This document shows positions 11,142-25,427 of a stretch of DNA of 64,000 bases, piece by piece (position 1 is the first letter of the stretch; every line of letters starts with the position of its first letter). Source of the DNA: Lichtheimia corymbifera B2541 (Eukaryota > Mucoromycota > Mucoromycetes > Mucorales > Lichtheimiaceae); the NCBI GenBank assembly GCA_000697475.1, contig JNEU01000956.1, forward strand, positions 1 through 64,000, given 5' to 3'. The notes below the pieces were generated by a model. That model was not told where the DNA came from. It made no database searches and saw only the letters and a list, made by a program, of their open reading frames with translations. The translations under genes and the position numbers were made by a program.

Positions 11142-13121
11142 ATGACACTCCGTGTGGACGAGCTCAAAGGGGTCTTGAGAGACTTCAGTTCACGCTTTGG
11201 TGGACCACGACAAACGACTGGGACCAAAGCTGTACTAGTAACACGCATTGAGAGCATGGTGCAGACATGGCTAGCCAACAATGAGGCAAACAAGATCGTA
11301 CCGGCTCTCAAGATAATGAATCGGCATAGTCCTTTATTGTAAGAAACGATATGGATACAGCGACAGGTGGGCGTTGATATTGATAGTTTATTATAGACAA
11401 TGGGTGTATCATAATCAGAGCGTATATAATATGCGCATGCTTAGTCAAGAAGACAAGTCAAGAATTCCTCAAAGTGCGCTTGATGCAACTCGTCCAGAAC
11501 CGATCCCACCTGCTGCTGTCAGAATTCGTTTCCAGGCATCACAATATACCAACCCACCATCATCACGACGACCAGCAACCGCACAGCAAGGTTTATCCAC
11601 AGCCGCTCCACCCATTGCATATGCACCCAACGTCCACTTTATATCAAATGAATTTTATCGTTCCTTGATGCGTGTTACAACACCATTGATCTGCTATGGT
11701 AAGAAGAATACTGCTACTATGTATCAGACTCTCTTATAGCTAAAGGATTGCTTTTGTAGAATCGTATACTGGAGCAAGAAAGCGAGTAATAAAATTCAAG
11801 CTTACCCAAGAGCATCAGGATATGTTGGCAAAACCTCATCACGAACTTCGCTTCACGTGTGGTGTCCTGAAAAAGAGCTACAACTTGCACCAACTTGTTC
11901 CTTTGGAATATCCACCTGTATGCGAGCTTTCAGTCAACGGTCAACGTGTCGGCATTCCAGTACGTTCCTTTTACTTTCAGTGGTTATGGAAAGGTTTACA
12001 GCATTAGAACACAGGGCTTATCAAATATCTTAGGGTATTCGTGGTTCGATCAGTAAGCTTCCAGCAGCAGTGAATCCACCCAATATCACCAAGTTATGCA
12101 AGCTCAATGAGGAAAATACAGTCGATGTGTCGTATGGATGTGCAGTTCAGGTATATTCAGCTATTCTTGTTCTTTTATTCCAAAGCTTATTTAGCTTTTC
12201 TTTTCAATCATGTAGAAATATGCTATAGCTGTGGAAATCGTGGAACACAAACCAGTGCCAATACTCGTCCAAGAAATGCGGGAAACCCGTTTGTTATCTA
12301 AGCAGCAGGTCATACAACAATGTAAGTAACTATGCTCCTTTTTACTATGGAGGATAACAGCTAACGAGCTATGCGAAAACATAGATCAACAGCAGCGACA
12401 AGATGCCGATATTGTACTAGAAGCGGAAATGCTATCTCTAAAATGCCCGGTAAGTTTGTTGGATATGGGAAGAAATCACGATGCTAAAGTATATCTTTTG
12501 CATTTCAAGCTTGGGTTTACACGGATTGCAGCTCCATGTCGATCAAGGTCATGCCGTCATATGCAATGTTTCGAGGCTACTACATTTTTATCGATGAATG
12601 AGCAAACACCAACATGGTCGTGCCCTGTTTGCAACCGCAAAATCAATTCGATTCAGGATCTGGTGATTGATGGATATTTCGATGACATCTTATCAACAGT
12701 GGGTGAAGACGTTCACAGTGTTCGCATCGATCCTGATGGTCAGCTACAGCTCTTGGAAGATAACAACACCGATGCAAGGTCTTTGGAAACGTCCCTACGG
12801 GATACGAATGACAGCGCAGTTATTATTCTTGATGATGATGATGATGAAGTGGATACAACGACAACACAGGAACCTGGCATTGGCGATAAAAGGCCCCATG
12901 ACGATGATGTTGCTATCGAATCCACCACCACTCGACAAAAGACGGACGTTCATCCACAAGTAATTGATCTGACATTGAGTGATGATGAAGAAGAGGTCGA
13001 TGCTGCACAAGGGCAACAACAGCAACAAACACCATTGACAGCAATGCCGCCGCCATCCTCGTCATCAGCAACACAACATTTAGTAACATTGCATTTACCA
13101 GCACCCGGTACAGCCATATAA
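11142..13121 (+). CDS. SIZ1: PIAS/Siz-type SUMO E3 ligase
   Basis: It transfers SUMO to substrates together with the E2 Ubc9, mainly in the nucleus. Seven exons fit in frame: 11142-11338, 11397-11698, 11760-11959, 12034-12150, 12216-12321, 12361-12449 and 12510-13121, giving 540 aa. Domain order is an N-terminal SAP DNA-binding motif (residues ~3-45), a PINIT domain (~115-300, with EYPPVCELSVNG and VNPPN), and an SP-RING zinc finger with Cys347, Cys352, His354, Cys357, Cys375 and Cys378. Two SUMO-interacting motifs follow, each hydrophobic and backed by acidic residues: VIIL near 441 and VIDLTL near 488. This is the full architecture of the family, though shorter than yeast Siz1. An extra upstream exon is possible. 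It ends 300 bp from the convergent gene at 13422. Confidence 0.92.
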
Positions 13122-13421
13122 TACCCACCCTCCTTGCTCTGAAGCAGTGGCCCTTTCGGATGATGAGGTCTTTTTGTAGATAGTTTCTGTATCTTTCGCT
13201 CTCCTTTCCCACTATCATTCTTTGTGTCATATGATCTACCATGTACTTTTCCCTACACATACGTAACATTTGCTGCCTTTATCAAAATTCATTCATTCAT
13301 GTCATTCATTAAAGTCAAGTATATAACATATTATAATAGTACAAAATTAGATTAAGAATATGGACACAAAGGAAAAAGCGTATCCACTGATCGATATGGG
13401 ATGCTTTGGGGCTACTGATCC

Positions 13422-15343
13422 TCAAATCCATATGAATACAGTGCTCGTGGTTTTCGGATGTGCAGTAACTTGAACTTTCCGTGTCATAGTAACATCTTTT
13501 ACAGGCGTTGGCAGCTCCTTGTGATGTTCATTGCGTAAGCTGATAAGACCATCGTATTCTGTAGCAAGCCTTGACATCGTCTGCAGCACATATGTAGTCC
13601 TTAAATCATCAATGTTGTTACTTTCAGTATCCGGAGTTCTTGTTGTAAACGGCAAACCATTATTGACGACAGGTGTGGAAGTTGTGATTATAGTTTTAGT
13701 TACGACGAGGGTGTAGTCAAAGGATGTTGTGGGGGTGGGGAGTCCTGTTGTCGATAAATGTGTGGTTGTTGATTCCAGGTCTCGTGAGCTGTGCATCAAT
13801 GCGACATCGTGGCTGCTGCTGCTATTGTTGGTAATGGGCTTGTCAGTGCTATTCGTGGTTGCCATGGTGTTGTCAAGGTTACTAGCAGTTGTGGTGCTTG
13901 GACTCAATGCGATGCTTGTTGTATGACTTCCAGTACTATCACTATTACTACTCGTGTGTCTTGTTGAGTCACTGCTTATATCTCGGCTACTACTACTACT
14001 ACTAATACTAGAAGGAGATGAGGAAGGCTCAATCTCATCCTCCTCCTCCTCTTCTAACATCACAGGGAAACATCCATCAAAGTATCCCGAACAATGGCCT
14101 TCTTCAATATAAGGGTATGGATAGATGGTGGATCCTTCAAAAAGGTGAATCCAAGTATAATCATGCCCAAAAACTTGTCCTACAAATCCACCCTCAGGAC
14201 CTTCAAGAATACGTGCTAGAAAAGGTGTGTTATAGTAGGTGATTACATAGGAGCGTTATATACCTTTTGGTGCTAAAATCAACCCGCTGAATGGACCACC
14301 TGTGCTCCTTACAATGCTAAATGAGCCATTAGGATCATATGTACCATTTGCAAGCACAGGGTAGAAATTATAGATGGTGCTGCAGCTAGGAAAGCCTTGA
14401 CTTGGCGAAAAAGTGCTCAAGGTGATGGATTGGCCTGTCGTTACGGGGATCTTGATGTATCTTTTGTTGTCAGCATCAGATTCTGTTATGACCGATCAAT
14501 CGATTTAAAATGCTCACATTGATTACAGTTGTGAATTGGTTGTCGGGTTCACCTGGATGTGGTATGTTGCTTGGACCATTCCATTTCCCTTTCCCAAAGA
14601 GCATAGCTGATGGATCGGATAGCGAATCGTATGGGAGGTCTGAGCAGTTACATGAGGGAGGACCACCTTGGCAAGTATTCATCGTGAATACTCGATAGCG
14701 AGGATGAGCCGACATATCACCAGCAAGGGTTTTTATCAATCCATCCGATTCCAGCCTTTTAGTTGGCACCATTTTGCCAAGCTTTTGAGACGCATGTAAA
14801 AGTGCCTGTTCGACCTGTGTAAAATTGAACATGCCGGTGCCATCATCCGTGGACAGGGTGCAATTAGCGACTGTTTCTTCGACACGATCTATATCACCGC
14901 CTCCCGCTATATATCCATTCCCGTTTACGGACACAATGCGAGTTTTGATTTGACCTCCTACTACCAAGCTGTAGGTGGCGAATGGATTGTTGCTGGTAGG
15001 ATGGATGCAATTGAGTAGCTGTTCTGAAGTTACAACGTAGATAGGAACTTCCATGTTGCCAGCAACAGCCAATGTTCCTGGGAAATGAATTCCTCTGGAC
15101 GTGTAATCACCAAGAAATATGCCAGTAAAGTGGGATAGCTATGGCATCAAATTAGAATAACCAATAATGGGTGTCTTTTTTTCTGGTACCCACCACGCTG
15201 CCTATATACGTGTCATTTGAAAAGGGGCATTGGTGGCGAGTAGATAGGTCGGCTCTTTGGCTAAGAAAAGGGATGTGACATTGTCCTTTGGAAAAGAGCA
15301 ATAGTAAAATGAGGAGCATGAATAGCATCTTCTGCAGGAGCAC
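13422..15343 (-). CDS. Secreted choice-of-anchor-A domain protein
   Basis: Four exons are inferred: 15343-15194, 15138-14518, 14450-14264 and 14215-13422, giving 583 aa. Residues 1-22 form a signal peptide (a run of Leu/Ile/Met ending QC). Residues ~51-350 match the choice-of-anchor-A pattern: a LGDYTS...GTLAVAGN opening, a TVIN motif, then SGLILAPKA followed by GFVGQVFGHDY. The fold is best known from bacterial surface proteins that carry different cell-wall anchors. Next come an acidic patch (EEEEEDE) and about 200 residues of Ser/Thr-rich, probably O-glycosylated, stalk. No transmembrane helix or clear GPI signal is seen, so attachment is unknown; a missed last exon is possible. The third acceptor (CAAG|ATCCCC) was chosen because it keeps frame and has a CTGAC branch site. 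Function is unknown; a cell-wall role is inference. Confidence 0.75.
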
Positions 15344-15991
15344 TGAGCTGCTATTGGTGTGGAATTACTTGCGTGACACCGAAGCTCCGCCTTTTATGAG
15401 CAACGAATCTCACTGGAATGTAAGTCAAGTGTGCGTGCATAACGATTTCGGAAGGTTGATCCATTGTCAATAGCAGCAGCAAATGCAAATGTCAAAACCA
15501 TGAAGCCTGAGCATAATAATTTCTTCTCGCAGTACATGTCAGTGTCTTTATTTGTAATGCTATTCTTTCTTATTTACAAAGGATGTACTAGCAACAAACT
15601 CTAAAGAAGATATTTTGAAATCGACCGCATTGTTGATCAATCATTCACTGAAGTATACCGCGCAGGTTGGGTGAGAAAATCATGCAAGAGATCGCGATGA
15701 TGTAATTGTACCACAGAGTTGTGTCGAGTTGCAACAATAATATAAAAGGGGAAAGAGAACCAGGATCTTGTTGGTGTATCATGCAATCACGAGAAATGAA
15801 TGTGTAGAACTTGTTTGGATGATACGCAAATGATAATGATCGATACGCAATGTTCGTCTGAGTGAACGATCCCACGCACACAGCTTGCTTGGATCAGCAG
15901 GACAGCAGCACTTAATCTCAGCCAAGAGGTGTTGTGCATTGTACTGCTCAGCATTGGTCGGTTTCCTTGTTTCTCTTGGCGCCTCCTCCAC
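15344..15991. other. Divergent promoter region between surface protein and GGPP synthase
   Basis: 648 bp, no gene. A TATAAAAGGG box at 15741-15750 on the + strand points toward the GGPP synthase, although it is about 240 bp from the chosen ATG. Confidence 0.5.
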
Positions 15992-17221
15992 ATGTCATCA
16001 AGTCCCATTCCTACAAGCAATCCTACCCAATCCCAGCAACATGACGACGACTCCGTAAGCTTCGATGGTATCACGCATCAGTACAACAACCTTACATGGC
16101 TTTTAGATCTTGTTGGAGCCTTATCACTACTTGTGCGATCAGCCTGGGAAAGACATTCGTACAAAGTTGATCGCTGCGTTCGATTCCTGGTTACATGTGC
16201 CTCCCGAGAAGCTTGCAAGTATCAAGAATGTGGTTCAAATGTTACATACAGCAAGTCTAATGTACGTGGTGGTGAGGAGAGTTGTCATCTGTGGTTGCTT
16301 TGTTACCTATACTTACGTATCGTCACTTGTCCACAGGATCGATGATGTTCAGGATGATGCTGTGCTTCGGCGTGCAGTCCCCGTTGCCCATAGTATCTTT
16401 GGTGTACCTCAGACAATCAATTCTGCCAACTACGTTTACTTCCTTGCGCTACAAGAACTTCTCAAGCTGAATCAACCTCACATGATCACCATTTACACTG
16501 AAGAGCTTATCAACCTTCATCGTGGTCAGGGTATTGAATTGTTTTGGCGTGACTCACGGCAATGTCCTACCGAGGAAGAATATATCGACATGGTCAACAA
16601 TAGTAAGTGCAAGGCAAAGCGAAGCGAGAATATCGTATATCCATACTGATGTATTTTCTTATAGAAACCAGCGGTTTATTCCGATTAGCTGTACGCTTAA
16701 TGCAAGAAGCCGCGGGTAGCCCAATGTAAGGAATTGCGACGATACGACTTTATGATTCGTTGTTCATTGACGTGATATCATCTAGTGACTATACTCACTT
16801 GGTCAATATCATTGGTATTCATTTTCAAGTCCGTGACGATTACATGAACCTACAATCGGATACGGTAAGCGAGGTAACATGGATTGCAACCTGGAATGGA
16901 CTGCTGATCCTATGTTTATGGCAGTATACGAAAAACAAAGGATTCTGCGAAGATTTGACGGAGGGCAAGTTCTCATTTCCAATCATCCATGCGATACGCG
17001 CAGATTCATCCAATCGACAACTTCTCAATATCGTGAGCCAGAAACCAACGTCTGTTGAAGTGAAGCAGTATGCCTTGGAGATCATTGGGCGGACAGGCAC
17101 CTTTGAATATGTTCGGGAATTCCTCAGCAAAAAGGAGATGGAGGCTCGCAAGGAGATCGAGATGTTAGGCGGCAACCCATTGTTGGAGAAGGTCATGGAT
17201 ATGTTAGTTATATCAAAGTGA
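15992..17221 (+). CDS. carG: Geranylgeranyl diphosphate synthase
   Basis: It condenses farnesyl and isopentenyl diphosphate to GGPP, the precursor for protein prenylation and, in Mucorales, for carotenoids and trisporoids. Six exons (15992-16054, 16107-16261, 16337-16602, 16665-16725, 16786-16864, 16925-17221) give 306 aa, the normal fungal size. The first Asp-rich motif DDVQD is at residues 75-79 and the second, DDYMN, at 199-203; the Asn-ended second motif is typical of fungal GGPP synthases. The start at 15992 gives a short Ser/Gln-rich lead before the conserved LLEPYHYL. Small introns at every junction keep the phase. The symbol carG is borrowed from Mucor and rests on family similarity; a paralogous prenyl synthase with the same chemistry cannot be excluded. 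Confidence 0.93.
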
Positions 17222-17692
17222 AGACGGATCCACCCATATACCACATTTATAGTCGTTCATTTCCCCCGGCCCCAAATTCGAATGCTTCATCATTGTAAGA
17301 TTTATCCTTCATCCAAACAAATATCCAATGTGAATCAAGCAATCAGTGATGATAGATCAGAGCAAGGGATTTGTTTATGGGATCATTGTGTAGTTCTTGC
17401 TCTAAGAATGCAACTTGAAGAATTGGGAGATGCATTGTATTAAGGTCATTGCATTTCATTGTTTCATTTGTAGAAAGGCAGTATTAAATTAGGTGGATGA
17501 CATGTGTTTACATGACAGCAAAGAGGGGTCGTTATATTTGTGCATTGATCCATGGCATCTACTACTATTGCTACTGCTACTAATATCTACACGAAAGAAA
17601 AATTGCATCAGTAGTGGTGGTAGTTAATAGCGCCCGGTTCCACTGCCATTTCAATCCGTCACCTCCTCCACCACCCCTTATCATTACCCAAA
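17222..17692. other. Intergenic region between GGPP synthase and RecQ helicase
   Basis: 471 bp with 3' and 5' flanks of the two same-strand genes. No further feature seen. Confidence 0.5.
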
Positions 17693-20161
<2,469 letters not shown>

Positions 20162-20357
20162 CCATATGACATCTCAATTGTAAATATATATTATACACAC
20201 ATGCTCCTCTCTCATTGATTAAAAAAGAAGACATACTACTTTTACATGGATGTATTGGTATGATGATTGAGCGAGATTTATACAATGGTTACGGGTAAGG
20301 AAGGATTAAATGGGCAATGTGTGTGTGTGTGATGGATGAATAAAGGTTGTATAGCAT

Positions 20358-21077
20358 CTACTCCCAGGAGGATTCTACAGTTTCACGCACTCTCCTGACA
20401 TACTCCTTTCTGTTTTCTCGATACAAATTGGCTGCTTCTGCATTGGCGGGAGAGTTTGGATTGGGATCGTGTAATAGAGATTGGATACTGGTGAGAATGG
20501 CAGCGACATCATAAGTAGGACTCCATCGATTTTGAAGGATATCAAGACACAACTCGCCGTTTGCATAAACGTTGGGATGGAACATCTTTGATAGGAATTT
20601 GACCGATGGCGGCTTGTTGGGCTATGAACATGTTAATATATCTCGCTCTCCAGTCGAAGAAATGATACACATACATAGGTTTCATCAAACTGTAAGACCA
20701 ACTTGAATGTACCATCCTCAAACGGTGTATCCGCTATGAAACAAGAACCGCCCCAAATGAGATCAGTACCAACGATCCAATATACTACATGAGCAACCTG
20801 ACAAGCTTACTTGGACCAAAGATTACAGCATTCCACATCATAATGTTGTCTGCGCAAGGAGCACCTATGATACAATGGTGTCAATGGAGTACTGTTTGCG
20901 TTGTCATTTGTCATCAAGCGCTGTCTACCTGATACACCTCCTGGAATAGTAGCAATAGATAGATATGAGTGAGAAGATGGGGTATTGATAAATAAAAGGA
21001 AGCATTCATTTACCTGGTGGATCACTTTGGAGACGCTTGAAATCACGCATAAGACGTCTTCTTGTGGGGGTAGACAT
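20358..21077 (-). CDS. RAD6: Ubiquitin-conjugating enzyme Rad6/Ubc2
   Basis: This E2 enzyme ubiquitinates PCNA (post-replication repair), histone H2B and N-degron substrates with its E3 partners. Five exons (21077-21014, 20940-20929, 20864-20811, 20733-20675, 20621-20358) give 150 aa, the length of the UBC core. The N-terminus [16 protein letters not shown], the [19 protein letters not shown] block with catalytic Cys88 and the C-terminal VESSW are all diagnostic. The long acidic tail of S. cerevisiae Rad6 is absent, as in most other eukaryotes. Exon 2 is only 12 nt, encoding part of the conserved PPGGVSG turn; without it that turn would be lost. Confidence in identity is very high. Confidence 0.97.
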
Positions 21078-21591
21078 GGTAGTAGTTTCTGCAGAGTAAA
21101 GGAAAGGGAAAGAAGTATAGTAATCCGCACCCAGCAACCGAAATGACCAGCGGGATTGTGTGATCATGGACCAACAAGGAGACAACTAACTGCGTGGTGC
21201 ATCCTATGATCTTTTTGACACAGTTTCATCCTCCTCATTGTTGTCCAATGCCTGTCATCACATGGTCTTTTTTTTTGTTCTTTGTATCGGAAGGGTTGAT
21301 GATTGAGAGTGGGACAATGGGATGAATCATGTTGTTTTATGCATAATGAATGATGTCTTTATGGGGTGTCAAGATGGATATTTAAAGATGACCAAGTTCA
21401 TTCGGAAAGGTGTCCATGATGACAATGATTCTTTATTCAACAAATAATGATAGGGATATTGATTGTCTCTCTTAAAAGTAAAATGGAGGATATCAAACAT
21501 TCGAGGAACCATCCATTATCCAATGCGGAACTGAAAAGATTGGCCTCTTGGAAGAAGCTCAACCTGTATACGCACCTTTGTCAACCCAACA
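21078..21591. other. Divergent promoter region between RAD6 and SET-like gene
   Basis: 514 bp, no gene. The two genes face away from each other. No clear TATA box for RAD6 was picked out. Confidence 0.45.
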
Positions 21592-22877
21592 ATGACCTGC
21601 TCGCCACCACTCACCACCACACAAGACACAGCTCCCAGTAATAGGCCATTGCTCACAGTCAAGCTCGACAACGATTCGAAGCGAAAGAGTGATTCCGCGT
21701 GTGCCGACCCTCAAACACGAAACAAAAAGGCGAGGTCGACTGTCATTCTGCAAGAGACATATCGCCGTCGATCAGCTCCTCCTGAAACTGCTGCTGCTGA
21801 AGCATCACCACGACCCGGACGACGTACCTCGCTTCCGAGTCCAACCACTACCAGTGCAAACAACAGACTGAATGCACCACGTTGGCATAGCCAGGCTTAT
21901 CTCTTGTTCCTTGCATTGAAACAGCATCCTGCAAAATGTCTTCCTCGAACAGAACTCATTCGTGCAGCCTTGGAATTGGATGAGAAGATCAGTGAGGAAT
22001 ATAAGTTACCACGACTATTTCGCGGCAAGGTAAAAGGGATTGTATTTGGGATAAGGATGGTTCACTCTCGGGTGTGTGTGTGTATGTGGGAGTCATGGAT
22101 ACCATGTCAAATACTTACCTTTATGCAACAATGGATTAGACGCCTATGAACTCGGCATCTGCAATACTCAGCAATAACATTGATCGTTATTTTGTTCCTT
22201 TTCGGCCGGATGGAAGTCGATGCATGCATTTCCGATTAGCATATGATCCAAGCAATTACAAGGATGCTGTTCGTGTTTACAAGCAATGGGAATCTCGTCT
22301 CGCCCGTGAAGGATGGCCTATTTATTTTGGTCAATTTATACCAGTATTAACTGGCAAATGGTCATCTCGAGTACAACCAGCAGCAACTGAATTTGATGCA
22401 TTCATCCTGGCGCGTCGTCAAGAAGGGTTACTAGACACAAGCCAAGTCCCCAAATCATGGCAAGATCTCGTAAAAGTGGTAAACGAACAAGATGAGAACG
22501 GGCAACACACGAAGAAATTGATAGCCGTACGTCAGTTGCCTGCCAACACACCTCTCGGTTTCTACTTTGGCGTACCCATGTGCCAGGACGAATTCAACTC
22601 ATTCAAGGATGGCTTGGGAGAAGCTTCTGAACGATGTGTGCTGTATCGCAACATTATACTCGATGCAACGGATGATCGCGGTGAAATCTTTCAAAAGGAG
22701 GTGTTTTGTCCGTTCCACTTCATGCGTGAGAGCACAAATGCCGCACATGCCAACATGCTCCTTCTAGAAGGCACCGCATTGAATCAAGTCATTTGTTGGA
22801 CGAGGCGTGAAATTGCACAAGGAGAAGAATTAATGCTTCCGGATCGTCGAAATTCTTTTCCCCATCCCCCAGCTTAA
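21592..22877 (+). CDS. SET-domain-like protein
   Basis: Two exons (21592-22029 and 22140-22877) give 383 aa. The first ~100 residues are disordered, Ser/Thr/Pro-rich and basic (KKAR, PRPGRR). From ~105 the protein is folded, with a helical NAPRWHSQAYLLFLALKQHP stretch. The C-terminal 120 residues look like a SET methyltransferase core: AVRQLPANTPLGFYFG resembles the opening strand (a 'kakrdIkkGEelg' pattern), and CPFHFMRESTNAAHANM followed by AQGEELMLPD resembles the NHS-containing motif and closing strand. The exact NHSCxPN and catalytic Tyr are not evident, so activity is uncertain. Substrate unknown; histone or other lysine methylation would be inference. Confidence 0.65.
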
Positions 22878-23715
22878 TACCATTCTTGCCCTTCCTCTCC
22901 CAACACACAATCATCCTCTCCACGTTTGTATACCTTTTGGTACATCATCTTGTGCTTTCGATTCCTGAATATCCCCCATCTTTCAATTCACTGATCACCG
23001 CACGTGTTTTTATCCAAGGAAACTAAAGCATGTTTCTTATCTATAATGATCCTGTTGTCGTTGGCTGACAAAACGTCCGGGAACACACTTAAAAGAGCTT
23101 AACGATGTATGGATGGATAGCTCACCTTTCTTCCAACGAACTGTACGTTTTGCAAAGCACAAACAAGTTACACAAACTAGCACGTATCACGCTCAGTGTT
23201 CATTTGCAAAGCCAAACATGTCTTTTCAAACACAACGAGGAAGCGAAAGGAAGCATGGTAGATCGAGTGCTATGTGGGTCACTGCCATGTGCTACATTTT
23301 GCTTATGCAGATCCTGCAGCAATATCGTTCTTTTAGTAATTGAAATGCAATAACAAGAGAAAAGAGAGAGAGGACATGGAGGATTGGCACCTTTTATCCA
23401 TCTGAGACATGATATATGAGGCATTGTCGAATTTTGCCCTTGATTTTTTGGGGATCAGAAACCAGGCAAGCCATAGAGGCAAAGCAATTCAGAATGGGAT
23501 ATGATGTGTGTGAGTGAGTGAGTCGGCAATGCCTATTCTCTGCCACTCACAAGAGATGATTTTGGTAACTCCGCTCGAAAACTTTTGTTGCACATTGTCG
23601 CTCACAAACACGCTTTGCGTCTCTTTTTTTTTCCCTTTCCCCTTTTTTCCATTCTCTTCCTTTTCTTATTATTCGTAACAGCAGTAGTGTCGACGAGAAG
23701 AAGAAAATTGACACC
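22878..23715. other. Intergenic region, no gene seen
   Basis: 838 bp. A pyrimidine-rich run at about 23620-23670 precedes the F-box gene, as is common in fungal promoters. No supported gene. Confidence 0.5.
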
Positions 23716-24986
23716 ATGAACAACATTGAGAATCATACATCGATTGTAAAGTTGTCACCCGAGCTTATTTTACAAGTGGTCTTATTCTTGGAACCGAAAG
23801 CCGTGGTTGAACTGGGGTTGACTTGCCACCAGTTTGCGGACTTTTTGTTTGACAAAAAGACGGGTATCGTATTTCGACGGCTGGTAGAGCGAGATTTTGG
23901 CATCAACTATAAACTACCCAACAATGATGATGAGCAAGGCGAGACGTGGCCTTCATTCTACAAGGACTTATACACGCATCGTGATATCCTTTCATCCTAC
24001 TGCTGCTGTCACTTGTCGCGTCTTCCGGATGAACCTTCAGAAACCAAACGCGTCTTGTACAGGAAATTTCAAGAACATTCATTTCCTTGCGACTTTTGTC
24101 ATCACCAAACCGCCGATTATCTCAACTTGAGTCTTGAATCCAATGTCATGGGTAAGTCAAATATATACGCGACAATACGCGTGATAAACATTGTGCTACA
24201 ACTCACATTGACAAATATAGCCTGTCGATCATGTTTGATTGAGCGTGATGATACATTCCCAGTGCAACTCGAAAATTCCACAAGCAAATTATGGTGCTTT
24301 CAATGTAAACGAGAGGTAGGTCTCTCCCTTATTCAACCCCGCCGTCCATTTGAGTAAAAGGTATTGATGGGTTCCCGAATAACAGCTTGGAGGAGATGGT
24401 GTGAACAAGAATGAAGTATATCGGGCGAACGGTTATATGGAGAAGCTCGACATGGAACCCTCTTTGGATCGTCGACGCAAAGCAGAACACATGTTGTATA
24501 TCCAAGAACTGCGGAGGGAGGATATGTCCATACGACATTTCTTATTGGAGAAAAATTGGGCACGAGCATGGATGATGTTTCGAACACGTAAGTTACTTGC
24601 TGTGATCCTTGAAAGAGAAACGAGTTAATCACACTGGAATGGTATTAGGAGAAGGTTCAAGCTTGCCAGGCAAGATCTCCAACCAAAAGCTGGCTCGTAG
24701 CAACGGCTCACTGAACCCAGGTATACGATTGCCAAATGACAAGTATAGGCCGGCTCCAGAGACATCTGCCGATATTATCAGTGAGCATTTATGGTCATAT
24801 CTGTCTAAAGCCTATGGTGTACAGGGAAGGGCATATAGTGAAGGTATATATATATATATATGACATAACAATGGGGAAAAAAGTGTTGACATTTGCGATT
24901 CTTTAGATGATATGCAATATCCTGAATATGCACGATTGAGAGCTTACATTGATGACTTTAAGAAGAGCATCCTGGCGTATCCCTAA
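23716..24986 (+). CDS. F-box protein with Cys-pair zinc motifs
   Basis: Five exons (23716-24151, 24221-24315, 24386-24587, 24649-24843, 24907-24986) give 335 aa. Residues ~10-60 form an F-box (LSPELILQVVLFLEPKAVV...), which would dock to Skp1 in an SCF ubiquitin ligase. Downstream are three Cys pairs, CDFC (~126), CRSC (~147) and CFQC (~170), that could bind one or two zinc ions. The C-terminal half is charged and helical, with no repeat such as WD40 or LRR, so the substrate-binding mode is unknown. The junction at 24844 begins with a (TA)n run inside the intron. The gene is convergent with the BTB gene 441 bp away. The F-box call rests on sequence pattern only. Confidence 0.75.
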
Positions 24987-25427
24987 TTCATTTCCAATAT
25001 TTGTACCATTCATTTGCCCCCTCTCCTCCTCATTCCTTACTTCTTCATCCGCAAACATGTACTAGCTTACCCTCATCTAACTACGAAGAGTAATTACTGG
25101 CAAATACGAACTGTATCTATTGTTTTGAAAGCGCACAAAGGGAATGGTTATTGTATGTGATGGATAAAGTGATATCCCTATAGCTATCAACCAGACCAAG
25201 AAACATGGGATGAGATTACATAAGTAATCGATTCTAACATTTGGATTTTATGCAAGATGATACATTGTCATGCAGCGATGTGCACAGACCACCACAGAAT
25301 ATCCCACTACTCCTTCACACCAGATACCCCATTAATTGCTTTCCTCATACGATGTGAGTTTAAGTGGATGGCTGTATTGTAAGGACGATCGCAAACTAAT
25401 CAAGGGTAATAAGGTGGGTAGGGGGTG
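24987..25427. other. Convergent 3' flanks of F-box and BTB genes
   Basis: 441 bp without a gene; both neighbours end here. Confidence 0.5.
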
